Assembly: GCF_019279795.1 (NCBI RefSeq)
Contig: NC_056737.1
Coordinates: 1,193,040,015-1,193,104,014 of the forward strand
DNA from: Protopterus annectens
Lineage: Eukaryota > Chordata > Ceratodontiformes > Protopteridae
Length of the DNA stretch: 64,000 nt
Direction of reading: 5' to 3'
The position numbers were made by a program, and so were the translations under genes. Shown here in pieces: positions 13,060-24,398 of the stretch; the stretch's first letter is position 1; the number at the start of each line of letters is the position of its first letter. Below the pieces are notes generated by a model, which worked only from the letters and a program-made list of their open reading frames with translations, did no database searches and had not been told where the DNA came from.

Positions 13060-14062
13060 CCTGTCAAATCCATCTTGGTTGCGGCACATAAATCCTCTAC
13101 CAAGAAAATTTATTGTAGCAAATGGAGACGTTTATCCATTTGGGCTTTACAGATAAATCTGGATAATTTTACTGCTCCGATCCCAGTGGTATTAGACTTT
13201 TTGTCTCATATCTTCCAGCAAGGAGCCAGCTCTTCCACAGTGAAGGTCCAGCTGGTGGCTATTTCTCATTTCCATGTAGGGGACAATTTAGGCTCTCTCG
13301 CTGCTGCCAGAATTTGTAAGACTTTTCTGAAAGGCACTTTTCTTCTGAGACCTCCTATTAAGAATCTGTCCCCACCGTGGGATCTGACTGTGGTTCTTCT
13401 GGCCTTAGTTGCGCCTCCTTTTCAGCCCTCGGCATCAGTTGACTTAAATTTCTTGTCATGGAAGATGGCTTTTCTGGTAGATATCACCTCACCCAGGAGA
13501 GTGTCAGAGCTTCAGGCTCTTTGTATGAAACCCCCATATCTTGTGTTTCATAAGGACAGGGTGTCTCTCAGGACTAATCCATCTTTTCTCCCTAAAGTTG
13601 CTTCTGAGACAAACATTAATCAATCTATTAATTTGCCTGTTTTTCCCTAATTTTCAGAACAAAGGGGAATACAAACTTTATTTGCTGGATGTTCACAGGC
13701 AGTTATGTTTTTATTTGCACAGGATGGCAGTCTTTTGTAAATCTGATCAACTTTTTGTTTCCTTTGCTAAGCCTTTTTTAGGGAAACCAGTTTCAAAGGT
13801 GACTTTTGCTAGGTGGATTTTCCTTTGTATCCTACAAGCATATAGAGAGCTTGGTTTACTAGAACCAGTAGGAGTTCATGCTCATTCTACACATTCTATG
13901 GCAACATCTGCCACATTCTGGTCTAGAGTTTCCCTGGATGACATTTGCTCAGCGGCTACCTGGGTGTCCTCTCACACCTTTATTTCTCATTATAAACTGG
14001 ATTTGGTGTCTAGAGGAAGGGCTTCCCTTGGCTCTGCAGTGCTCTGGAATATCCTTCCTTAA
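13060..14062 (+). pseudogene. DIRS tyrosine recombinase region (fossil)
   Basis: The C-terminal part carries the recombinase signature HAHSTHSMATSATFW, then SLDDICSAATW and TFISHYKLD with the terminal tyrosine, as in DIRS integrases. The N-terminal part, with KIYCSKWRRLSIWAL, resembles the SAM-like core-binding domain. It ends just before the internal complementary region. Broken. Confidence 0.8.
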
Positions 14063-14100
14063 GGGACTCCCAAGATTTTGGGTAGCTGGGGACTCTGTCC

Positions 14101-14201
14101 CACAGGTTGCTCATCAAATTAAGTTAACTACTTCAGATAAAGAAGTTATGCACTCACCATAATGTTCCATCTGAGTAGGTAAACTTAATTTGTCAGCAAC
14201 C
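14101..14201 (+). repeat. DIRS internal complementary region
   Basis: The first part is the reverse complement of the left terminus (GGTTGCTCATCAAATTAAGT pairs with 8,407-8,440). The second part (AAGTTATGCACTCACCATAA) is the reverse complement of the right terminus at 14,440-14,472. This junction of both ends is the hallmark of DIRS replication through a circular intermediate. Confidence 0.9.
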
Positions 14202-14346
14202 GTCCCTCCCTGCTTCTCCCTAACCTTGGTGATTATTTTTGCTGAGCTCGATGTTCGGAGTTCATGAGCTTGAGGTTTGTCCTTGGTTCAGGAGTCTCAG
14301 TATTTAGTTTGTTGGTGTCACGTGTGGATTGGCAAACTCGATCTGA

Positions 14347-14472
14347 GGATTGGAAGGAGGTTGCACTGTAGTATGGTTGGGGGAGGAGCTGTAAGATCCA
14401 AAACCCACAGGTTGCTGACAAATGAAGTTTACCTACTCAGATGGAATGTTATGGTGAGTGCATAACTTATTT
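14347..14472 (+). repeat. DIRS right inverted terminal repeat
   Basis: Reverse complement of the left repeat from GGATTGGAAGGAGG to the outer end GGTGAGTGCATAACTTATTT. Host-side sequence resumes at about 14,473. Confidence 0.85.
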
Positions 14473-14568
14473 ACTTGGGTAAATGGGAACCATGCATGTT
14501 ATTTTATCTAATGTTGTAATGTGTTGCGCATGACTAACCAATATTCATTGTTAATTTCCACACCATAG

Positions 14569-14907
14569 CACATATGGGAAGGCAGATCCGAGCAGATCTG
14601 CCTCTCCCACCCTACCTGGCCAAGACACTGGGTCGCAGCACATCTGGGACCCAATTCAGATCTCCCTCATCTGCTGGTCCTGCACCACCCTTGGATGGAA
14701 CCAGTTCAGAGGATGGGGTTCACCCCCCCCGCTAGTGAGCATTGTGAGGATGTTGTCACCCAGGATGAGGTCTGTGGCATGGTACGCAGTATACTCCAGA
14801 TGGAGCTGGATGACCGCCTACAGCAGATGGTGGGCAGGCTGTCAAAGCTAGAGGGGCAGGCGGCCCCTCCAGCCCAGCCCCCAGCACAGCCACCTTTGGG
14901 GCTGTGA
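14569..14907 (+). pseudogene. C-terminal coiled-coil exon of the Harbinger-like gene
   Basis: It follows the acceptor TTTCCACACCATAG. The first half in one frame is serine/proline-rich (GTQFRSPSSAGPAPPLDGTS). After a C-run at about 14,727 the sense continues in another frame with DVVTQDEVCGMVRSI, LDDRLQQMVGRLSKLEGQ and a PAQPPAQPP tail ending at a stop at 14,907. A C-run length change is the likely cause of the frame shift. A short C-terminal coiled coil after a low-complexity linker is usual for Harbinger Myb-like proteins. A diverged copy lies inverted at 20,340-20,805, which shows that this exon is repetitive. Confidence 0.5.
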
Positions 14908-15859
<952 letters not shown>

Positions 15860-16126
15860 TTTCCCCTACTGTTGAATGTCAGTGCTGCATGATATGTGTG
15901 AGAAAACATCACACATATCTATACACACATATATACACAGTAGTAAGCGGGTGTGAAATGGACAGTTATGTCTGTTGTGAAATCCATGTTGGGAACACAT
16001 TGCTCTTGGTTGTGAAGGTTCATAGGTTCATAGGTTCATACTAGGCTATCTGCCCTAGGGCATTTATAAGCCTAGCCAGAGTGTGTGTGGCTTTCACCAC
16101 CCCTTAGGATGAGAATACTATACCCA

Positions 16127-16900
16127 TTAGTTTTCTGTGCCTCTGTCCAGCAGTGACACAGAGATGATTCCCGGGGTAAACCTACGATCTCCCATCCACT
16201 CGTCAAGATTTCTCTTGAACAGAGTCAGTGAGGGGCTCTGCCTCACATGGACTGGGATTCTGTTCCATAGTGTAGGAAGTCTCTGGGTGATGAATCTATC
16301 CCTCCAGCACGTCCTATTTATATCCGTGTTGAGGTTTAAGTCTCTTGCTCTCGTGGCTCTGGTGGATTTGGATTTTTTGAGGTGGAGCATGTCCATTAAT
16401 TCCGGGTTGGACATGGCCTTGTATGTCAGGCACAGATCACCTCTGAGCAGACGGTATGTGACTGAATAAAGCTGGAGTTTCTTCAGTCGGGCATCGTATG
16501 ACATATGTTTGAGCCCCTTTATCCTTTTGGTGAGGAATTTTTGGGGTCTTTCCAACTGCTGCAGGTGTCGGGTAAGGTACATTCCGAATGGGGCATTGTA
16601 CTCAATCATTGGTCTGATAAGTGAAGAGTACAGGGGTACAATGACCTCTCCTGATCTGGATGTGAATCCCTTCATGATCAGGTGGGCAATGTAGAAGGTC
16701 TTCCTAACCACTTTGGCAATGTGAGTGTCAAAAGAGAGGTTACTGTCAACTTGGGTCCCCAGGTCCCTGATAACTTCTTCCATGTTTAATGGATTACCAC
16801 CTATGTGGTAATTAGGGGTTACCTTGTTTTTCCCAAAGGGTATGACTATACATTTTTTGGCCTTTAACTTAAGGCCATGGCTCTGGCACCAGTTATCCAT
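16127..16900 (-). pseudogene. CR1 copy B reverse transcriptase, C-terminal part
   Basis: 257 codons in the same frame as 16,901-17,626, starting MDNWCQSHGLKLKAKKC (RT thumb) and ending with the conserved CR1 tail FKRNLDEWMGDRRF and SLLDRG. The 3' UTR follows with AGGCTTATAAATGCCC and the octamer repeats. Confidence 0.85.
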
Positions 16901-17626
16901 TTATATGAGACCTCTCTGGAGGATATCTGTGTCTGATGGAGTGTCAATTATGGTGCCCAGTTTGCAGTCATCTGCAAATTTTGTCAGCCACAATCCCCCT
17001 ATGTTTGCCTGCACTTCAGAAAAATAAATGCAGAACAAGAGGGGGCCCAGGACTGAGCCCTGTGGGACACCACTCGTGACCGGCTTAGAGTCTGACATGG
17101 CACCAGCAACTCTAACCCTGTGTGTTCTGTCCTTGAGCCAGTTTGCAACCCATCTTGTGACATATGGGTTTAAATCTAAGCTGGTGAGCTTTTCTATGAT
17201 GCCCGAGTGGGGTATTGTGTTGAACGCTTTTGCTAGGTCAAGGTAGGCTGTGTAAACTGCCTTACCCTCATCAATGGCCTTAGTGACTGTTTCGAAAAAG
17301 TCAACCAAGTTCAAGAGGCAGGATCTGCCCTTGACAAAGCCAAATTGGGTAGGATTCAGTGTCTGTAGGTCTGCAATGTCTTTATTTATGCGTTCCATTA
17401 TGATCCTCTCCATAGCTTTGCAGACAAGGCTCGTCAAGCTTATGGGGTGGTAATTTCCAGGGTCCGTAGAAGCACCGCCTTTGTGGAGTGGGACCACAGT
17501 TGCCGTACGCCATTCTTTGGGTACGTATCCTGTAGTAAGGCTAAGATTAAACAGCAGCCTTATGTGTGGGTTTAGTTCTTCATTGAGTTCGTGTAGCACA
17601 CAGCCGGGGACACTGTCCGGTCCCAT
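16901..17626 (-). pseudogene. CR1 copy B reverse transcriptase, main part
   Basis: 241 codons covering RT blocks 1 to 5: GPDSVPGCVL, EWRTATVVPLHKGG, PISLTSLVCKAMERI, PTQFGFVKGRSCLLNLVDFF, AYLDLAKAFNTIPH, TSGVPQGSVLGPLLF and the catalytic FADDCKLG. The catalytic aspartates are all present. A single in-frame stop at the end (after ILQRGLI) separates it from the thumb region at 16,127-16,900 in the same frame. Confidence 0.85.
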
Positions 17627-17688
17627 TGATGCTGTGTTTTTTGCTTTAGAGAGCAGCTCTCACCTGGGCATCTGAGATGTTTGGGAGG

Positions 17689-19302
17689 CTAGACTCTGGT
17701 GGGATAGTTATTTCTCCCTTTGGGGAGGGAGGAGAAATTTGCACTGAACCTGTCTGCCAGTATGTTGGCAATGTCTGTGGGTTCAGTGATTTTTTTATCA
17801 TTTTGGACTAATTCTGAGCATATCTGGGAGTTTCCACCCAGGTTTCTAACATAGCTAAAGAAGGCCTTATGATTGTCTTTTGTGTCATTAGTGATTTTTC
17901 TCTCAAAGTTGGCCAAGGATGATTTTATGAGTGATCGTAGTTTTTTGATAGTATTGATCAGAGATGCCTTCCCTTTTAGGGATTTTGCTCTGTCATGTAG
18001 TAGCTTTCTCCTCTTGTTGTAGAGTTTGTTTATGGCTGGGGTCCACCAGACCTGGCGCCTGCCTTTGGTGGAAAGGGTCTTGATTTTATTAGGGATTGCT
18101 TGATCCATACATTCCTGGAGGTGCTCGTAGAAGGCATTTGTAAGGGTTTCAGCAGCGTGGGTTGTGGTTTCCACTGGCTCGGGGGCCTTGAAGGATACCA
18201 CTCCAGTCTTAAGAAGTGTGAAGTTTGCTTTTGAGAAGTTCTTCACTGTGGTCTTTTTTGCTGGGGGTGGGGGCGGGATGTGGATCTCCAATGAGATTAA
18301 TTTATGGTCTGATCTCACCAATGAGGGATATACTTCCAGTGTGGAGCATTTTGTCCCCATGTTTGTGATGATCAGGTCTAGTATATTTTCTCCTCTTGTG
18401 GGAATGGTGACTAGTTGTTCCATAGCATTTGAGTTTATGAACTCCAGGAACCTTTGGGCAAGGGTGTTTGGGCTTGAGTAACGTTCCCAGTCTATGTTTG
18501 GGTAGTTGAAGTCACCCAATATGATGGTGTTTGGAGAGGCATTCATACTCTCCAGTGTCTTCAGGAAGGCTGTGTGGGTTTCCTGAGTTTGAGAAGGTGG
18601 TCTGTAGCATGCTACAAACTGTAGGGCAGTTTTACCTATGGTTAATTTCACCTGGATGGTCTCTGATGCTTCGTGCATTGCCACTAACCTGGAGGTGTGG
18701 GTATCCTTTATGAATATGGATACTCCCCCTCCTTTTGTGATTCGGTCTGGATTTTGGGGCCGGAACGCATGATATGAGGTATAACCTGATAGTGCTGGGG
18801 TGCTCTCAGGAGCCTTGAACCAGGTTTCAGTCACAGCACAGACATCGATGTTCTCCATACTGAGGAGGGCTTCGAGGGCGTGCATCTTGAGGTTTACACT
18901 TCTGGCATTGAGCAGTATTACCCTTAGTTTTTCTCCATTTTTGTTTTCTAGGGTGGTAGGTTTATCATTTGAGCCTTGCCTAAAAAAGGCACTATGGGGT
19001 GGCAAGAGCCTTTGCCAATATCCGAAGCCCAGGAGTGACAGGTGCAAGCCGTCCCTTGCGAAGCAGCGTGGCTTGTCAAGCATGTCATCCCAGGCAGACA
19101 GACATTGGATCCCCTTAGAATGACACCAGTAATTAAGCCAATTATTAAAGCTGATCATTTTGTCTCTGTATTGTGGCATCATTCTTGGTGAGGGTAGGAT
19201 ACTGCTCAGGGTCAAGGTCATACCGGCCTGGGCTACATAATCTGAGAGCTCCTCTATGTCTCTTTTCATGTAGTCCAGGGAGGTACATCTCAGGTCGTTC
19301 AC
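17689..19302 (-). pseudogene. CR1 copy B: ORF1 esterase end fused to ORF2 endonuclease
   Basis: A 537-codon open frame. Its first ~100 residues are the C-terminal half of the ORF1 SGNH-esterase-like domain (MNDLRCTSLDY, FARDGLHLSLLGF). Near residue 135 it passes without a stop into the ORF2 start (ILLNARSVNLKMHALEAL). The endonuclease is complete: AVTETWF holds the catalytic glutamate, then GGGVSIFIKD, ILGDFNYPNIDW and RSDHKLI. After that comes the linker to the RT. In copies A and D the two ORFs are in different frames, with A ending ORF1 at PIVPF and a short tail; a one-base loss near GFGYWQRL is the simplest cause of this fusion. The frame ends in the linker before the RT. Confidence 0.8.
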
Positions 19303-19548
19303 ACCGGCATGGACAATGACTGAGTCATACTTGTACTTGCTGTGGAGTGACCTGAGTGCTTGTGTTATGTGGCGGATTCTAGCCTGACAGGCAGCTTACT
19401 GTGATCTTTTCCTTGTTCAGTCTGGTGAGTGGGACGTCAGTGTGTCTGACTATGGAGTCACCTATAACAAGTGTGTCTGGCATTGTGTTTGGCCTTAAGG
19501 GCTGTGACTGTTTAGCACACTGACTTTGAGAACTATGTGTTGCATGTC

Positions 19549-19917
19549 TTATGTCTTGAGGTGGCAGTTGCTTGGGTGTCTGCTTGGAGGCCTCTGTAGT
19601 TTTGGTAGATTTTTGATCAGTGCCTCCGAGTATGTCTTTGTGTGTTTATGTGTTTGTTTTGCAGTTGTGATAGTTCTATGTGAAACTGGGTTTGTGGTGT
19701 GCGTGGTTTCCTTCTCCTCCTGTCTGGTCTTGCCAGTCCTGAGTTGAGAGAGCTCAGCCTCCAGTTTGGCTATATAGTTGCATCTTTCACCTGTATTTGT
19801 GTTTTGTGGGAGAAGGAGTGGGTTGTCTGTGTACATGAGGCAATTGTAACATTGCCTCAAGATGCCCAGATTCACCAGCTGAACAGGAGAGGATGCTAGC
19901 AAATGACCCTTCGACAT
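19549..19917 (-). pseudogene. CR1 copy B ORF1, zinc-finger N-terminus
   Basis: Begins MSKGHLLASSPVQLVNLGIL and carries the paired-cysteine module QCYNCLMY..ERCNYIAKLEAEL, then a basic, threonine-rich linker. CR1 ORF1 proteins have a PHD- or zinc-finger-like N-terminus before an SGNH esterase domain and act as RNA-binding chaperones. The same module is at 51,801 in copy D. The frame ends at 19,549; the remainder of ORF1 continues in another frame toward 19,302. Confidence 0.75.
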
Positions 19918-20248
19918 GCTAGAAAAAGTGAAAAAGTCAGAAGGGACCTATAGGGAAATGGGTACTCAAGGGGATTCTAGGCTAATGTAGTACTTTGTTT
20001 AGTATACAAGTACTTTACCTATATAAAAATGCTTTAGGAGCAAGTGCTGAGCTTTTGAGATAGAGAATAGACTGTTTAGATTGCAAGTAGAGAAGTTCTA
20101 AGGGAAAAATTGAAGAGTAGACTTTACGGAGCCAGAAATAGTTTAACCTTGTTTAACCGGCGCTGCCCGATGGTGCTCTATGGGCAACTCCGCGCTAAAT
20201 CATGCAAAAGCACGCTAAAGCAAGCTTTATAGCAGGGGGTTGAAAAGA

Positions 20249-20339
20249 GCTAGGAATTGACTGTTGGGGAAAGATAGTAGGTATATTTGGGGGAGGTAGG
20301 TTGGGTTGGAAGACAGACAAGACAGCATACATGGGGTCA
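20249..20339. other. Junction of CR1 copy B and the inverted Harbinger-like copy
   Basis: No gene. Words resembling GCTTTAGCGTGCTTTTGCAT just left of here (inverted, 20,200-20,230) may be a degenerate transposon terminus or part of the CR1 5' UTR; copy D aligns here with a gap. Confidence 0.3.
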
Positions 20340-20805
20340 TATATGACACATGTGGCGGGTAAACACCTTGGATGGGGAATGGTGTTTGGAAAGGGGAAGC
20401 CCATGAGCCCCCAAGTGGAAACAGTGGGACCAAGGTCCCCACCCATGGGCAGTCACAACTGCACCTTCATGGTCCTGAAGGTGCCTAAGCTGGGGGCTGA
20501 GCAGGAGGAGCATGCGGACCCTGTAATTGTGTACTGAGGGCCTCAAGGTGGTGTAGCACATACCCCAAGTCTCTGTGGAGCTCCCTATGCACCAGACCCT
20601 GGACCTGACTTCAGGTGACAGAGTCCTGTCTGTGTGTGCTCCAAGGGTGGAACGAACACCATCCCCGGAGGTGGTTCCACCTGAAGGTAGTGCAGGACCA
20701 GCAGATGATGAGGTCCCAGGGTGGGTCCCAGATATGCTGTGTCCTGGTAACATGACCAGATGGGGTGGGAGAGGTGGTTCTGCTGGAAACTGGCTTCCAA
20801 AAATG
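20340..20805 (-). pseudogene. Inverted second copy of the Harbinger-like coiled-coil exon
   Basis: On the minus strand this aligns with 14,569-15,030: acceptor GTGACACAATAG, then AGAACCACCTCTCCCACCC, SISGTHPGTSSSAGPALPSG (compare GTQFRSPSSAGPAPP), and a 3' flank with CCCATGGGTGGGGACC. The coiled-coil part is scrambled by indels. The matching 5' exons would lie to the right, but CR1 copy C is inserted there and nothing recognisable remains beyond it. Confidence 0.5.
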
Positions 20806-21055
20806 CTATTGTGTCACAGTTATAGAACATATGTGGGTAGTAATAGTCCATACATACCAGGATTACATCTAACAGCATGCATAGATATCTCCATTAACAC
20901 AAAACACCAGATTTGGAGTAGTCACATAGCAAACAGAACACATGCATATATGGAACCATAGTGGCCCTTACAATAGCATGCAGGTGATATTGTTAGCAAC
21001 ATGCCACCAATGATAGTGTTTCAACATGGAACATGACTAGAAACACATTGCACAG

Positions 21056-22328
21056 ACAGTCACCAAGGCCATTGACGAGGGGAAGGTGTTCCACACAGCC
21101 TACCTGGACCTCGCAAAAGCCTTTGATACAATACCCCACTCAGGCATTATAGATAAGCTCACCAGCTTAAATATAAACCCCTATATCACTAGATGGGTTG
21201 CAAACTGGCTCAAGGACAGAACCCACATGGTTAGAATTGCTGGAGCCATGTCAGACTCCAAACCAGTTACAAGTGGCGTCCCACAAGGCTCAGTCCTGGG
21301 ACCTCTCTTGTTCGGTATATATTTCTTGGAGGTACAGGCCAACACAGAAGGACTGTGGCTGACCAGGTTCGCAGATGACTGCAAACTGGGCACCATAATC
21401 AACTCTCCAGCTGACACAAGCATCCTCCAAAAGGGCCTCATAGAAACAGACAACTGGTGCCAGAGCCATGGCCTCAAGCTAAACACCAAAAAGTGTATAG
21501 TCACCCCTTTGGCAAAAACAAAGTGCACAAATTACCACATAGGTGGTAATCCATTAAGTACAGAAGAAGTAATTAGGGACCTGGGGACCCAAGTTGATAG
21601 CAATCTCTCATTTGACAACCACGTGGCCAAAGTGGTTAGAAAAACATTTTATATAGCCCACCTAATCATGAAGGGATTCACATCTAGATCAGGGGAGGTC
21701 ATTATGCCTCTTTACTCATCCCTCATCAGGCCCATAATTGAGTACAATGCCCCTTTTGGGATGTACCTTACCAGACACCTGCAGCAACTGGAAAGACCCC
21801 AAAAGTACCTCACCAAGAGGATCAAAGGGCTCAAACAGATGCCATATGCTGCCCGGTTAAAGAAACTCCAGCTCTACTCAGTGGCATACCGCCTGATCAG
21901 AGGCAATCTGTGCCTGACGTATAAAGCCATGTCCAACCCAGAATTAATGGACATGCTGGACCTCAGAACATCCACATCCCATCGAGCTACGCGCTCGAGA
22001 GACTTGAACCTCAGCACTGAAATAAACAGGACATGTTGGAGGGACAGATTCATAACCCAGAGGCTCCCTTCACTCTGGAATAAAATCCCAGTCCAGGTTA
22101 GGCAGAGTCCCTCATTGACTCTCTTCAAGAGGAATCTTGATGAGTGGATGGGAGATCATAGGTTTACCCCAGATATCACTTCTGTGTCACTGTTAGACAG
22201 AGGCACAGTATACTAACCTCGAAAAAGGGCATAGCAAAATTAATTTAAAATGGGTGGCGAAAGCCAAACACACTCTGGCTAGGCTTATAAATGCCCTAGG
22301 GCAGATAGCCTAGTATGAACCTATAAGT
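21056..22328 (+). mobile_element. CR1-like LINE, copy C (5'-truncated)
   Basis: Starts abruptly inside the RT (homologous to VTKAIDEGKAVYTAYLDL of copy B) and runs through the C-terminal region and 3' UTR to CCTAGTATGAACCTATAAG. Severe 5' truncation is usual for CR1. It lies in the flank of the inverted Harbinger-like copy. Confidence 0.92.
21086..22216 (+). pseudogene. CR1 copy C reverse transcriptase C-terminal frame, uninterrupted
   Basis: 376 codons without a break from HTAYLDLAKAFDTIPHSGII through TSGVPQGSVLGPLLFGIYF and the catalytic FADDCKLG to the CR1 end FKRNLDEWMGDHRF and SLLDRG. The element was 5'-truncated on insertion, so the protein was never complete here: the endonuclease and the first RT blocks are missing. 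The intact frame indicates the most recent CR1 insertion in the window. The listed methionine is a frame boundary, not a real start. Confidence 0.85.
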
Positions 22329-23286
22329 AGACATCCAAAGCTCACTAAGAATGGCTGTATCTGCACACAGTCAAGGTCATGAATTGTAGCAGACATAACC
22401 CAGACTTCACATCAATAGTGAAGGCACTGTGTGACCTCCAAGGGCTGTGCATATGAATTGACCTTGCAATATTGCAGAGTTGGGGGACATTTGTAGGGCA
22501 GAGTAACCAAATACTGTCAAGTCCAAATGGGCCATTCTAGTATACCCCTTTCAGGAATAGTGACTGCTGTAGTACACTTAACAGTTGGTGCAACAAACCA
22601 TCATGTTAAGGGTGTGAACACTTATGCACCCACATATTGTATGCATATCAGTCCGCATCTGTACAACTAACACATTTGTTTGATACTGCATTTGATTGCA
22701 CAGGTCATATGTCACATGTCAGGTTTGTGTAATGTTAACATATGCAGTATTGTGGCCCCATGGCATATCAGGGAAGAAGGTGCCATGTAATTAAGGGTGT
22801 GTACACTCCTCATAGCCACAGTTAGATTTGCAGGTTGCCAGTGTAATTGTATTTTATTGGTTATACATGCACCACTGATGATGAGATCTGCAAATTAGAC
22901 ATCAGGCATTCACTATTGACATCTGTCCACTTATCATCCCAGGTGTGTATCAGACAAGCACACAGCGGTTGTGAGCAGCAGAGCAAACATAACTGACACA
23001 CATATACACATTCAGCAATGGAGTATATACCTGTGAGATATGGTGCACAGTACATACCAGAGTGCTGAACAGGTGCACAGCAATACTGTGTACATGGGTG
23101 CAGTGTGTTCCAGGGGAATTGGCATCACTTAATAACACAACCCATGCATCACAGAGATGCATAATGTTGGTAACAGGGATTGAATATAGCTGTGGTGCTT
23201 GCTGTTGAGTGCCATATGTCATGCATGTTGACAGATGGATAATGAGAGATCTGCATGTAATATCTTTGTGCAACATCACCTGTAAG
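22329..23286. other. No recognised feature
   Basis: Mixed-composition sequence without a long open frame. It may be the far flank of the inverted Harbinger-like copy. Confidence 0.4.
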
Positions 23287-23356
<70 letters not shown>

Positions 23357-23514
23357 AGTGTATGTATGAGAGCGTGTGTGTGAGAGTGTGAGTGCGTGTG
23401 TGTGAGCGTGTGAGTGTCTGTGTGAGAGTGTGAGAGTGTATGAGAGTGTGTGAGAGTGTGTGAGTGAGAGTGAGTGAGAGTGTGAGTGTGTGAGTGAGAG
23501 TGAGTGTGTGAGTG

Positions 23515-23582
<68 letters not shown>
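23287..23582. repeat. (GT)n microsatellite with a degenerate GAGAGTGT middle
   Basis: Pure GT at about 23,287-23,353 and 23,517-23,582. Between them are GAG, GTGAGTGA and GAGAGTGT variants. It ends about 65 bp before the splice acceptor of the next exon. Confidence 0.97.
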
Positions 23583-23584
<2 letters not shown>

Positions 23585-23646
23585 ATGAGTACAGTTAAGC
23601 AATGACGTACTGGTCTTAAAGTTTGTTTCTTGTTTTCCCCTCACAG

Positions 23647-24398
23647 GTGGCGAAGTGGGTCAGGGTCCGTCCTACAGGCAAACTGATGGTAGTGTCCATA
23701 CAGACTCTGACAATGATGATAGGTGTGTTGAGGCACCGGCATGGATGTCAGGGGCTGAAGCTGTGCCATCGTTTGACATCCCACTGTTATCCACCCCATC
23801 CTCGCACACAGTCACATTGCCTATACATACTCCATCACTAGTGGCCATAGATAAGGGATATTTGGCAGGTGGTGGCATGAGACAGGATAGTGTGGTGTCT
23901 ATGGTATGTGTGTCAGGACACAGCAGCCATAGCTGGAATCCTGGTGAGGTACCACACAGGCAGATGTATAGGGGTGTTCGTAGGAGGGCTGCTGGTCATT
24001 ATGCCCCTGGCAGAAGTGCCACATCTGGGGTCACCAGATGCATGTTTCAGGCCGTCATGGAGGCGCAGGCACATATGGAATGGTATACCAGATAGGGTCT
24101 GAGGCTGCAGAGGGCTACTCATTCTGCTGTTATTGACAACATCCATGATCTTGCAGGTGCTCACCGTTATTTTGCAAAGGACCTGGATAGACGGTTGGGT
24201 GAGATGGTGGGAATCCTCAACCTTAGAATGTCTGTGCTTGAACTTATGTTGAGAGTAGTGTGGAGGCCATGTGGACTTAGGCCAGCAACACCAACAGGTG
24301 GAGGTCGACGTGGACGTCCAAGACTTCAGAGCCACTCCCACACTGGCAGTACCAGCCACAGCACTACAGGGGGGGGTGCTGTCCACACCACAACATAG
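23647..24398 (+). pseudogene. Unrecognised, nearly open exon with coiled coil and AT-hook-like end
   Basis: After the acceptor TTTTCCCCTCACAG one frame runs about 250 codons to a stop at 24,398 with a single in-frame TAG at 24,093. Visible parts: an acidic patch (HTDSDNDDRCVEAPAW), a serine/threonine-rich middle, a basic helix-like part (YRGVRRRAAGHYAPGR, MFQAVMEAQAHMEW), a heptad-like segment (VIDNIHDLAGAHRYFAKDLD, RRLGEMVGILNLRMSVLEL) and a C-terminal GGRRGRPRLQ with the RGRP core of an AT hook. Linker plus coiled coil resembles the C-terminal exon of Harbinger Myb-like partner proteins, but the sequence is not alignable with that at 14,569. It could be a host exon or a different transposon gene. 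No upstream exon is recognised. Confidence 0.4.

Larger units (their letters stand above)
8407..14472 (+). mobile_element. DIRS-type tyrosine-recombinase retroelement (fossil)
   Basis: About 6.07 kb with the full DIRS plan: inverted terminal repeats, a Gag-like region, reverse transcriptase with RNase H, a tyrosine recombinase, and an internal complementary region near the right end made of the complements of both outer termini. No target duplication is visible, as expected for recombinase-mediated insertion. All parts of the family are present in order, but the coding regions are interrupted by several breaks (of the order of ten), so it is a fossil. The termini still pair well, suggesting moderate age. 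It lies inside an intron of the Harbinger-like gene and is therefore younger than that element. Confidence 0.9.
16013..20248 (-). mobile_element. CR1-like LINE, copy B (near full length)
   Basis: Reading the minus strand: 5' UTR from about 20,248 (matching copy D at 51,505 onward, with TTAAACTATTtC and TCTTCAATTTTTCCCTT), ORF1 zinc-finger start at 19,917, SGNH-esterase-like part, endonuclease, reverse transcriptase, and a 3' UTR that ends in the octamer tail (CCTATGAA)n at 16,013-16,040. The octamer tail is the CR1 hallmark. Only a few stops or frame changes interrupt it. It abuts the inverted Harbinger-like exon at 20,340. Full-length CR1 elements are about 4-5 kb, so about 4.2 kb is close to complete. 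Confidence 0.9.

Noticed and set aside
18164-19123. Plus-strand frames of about 60-107 codons.
   Set aside because: Antisense shadows of the CR1 copy B endonuclease.
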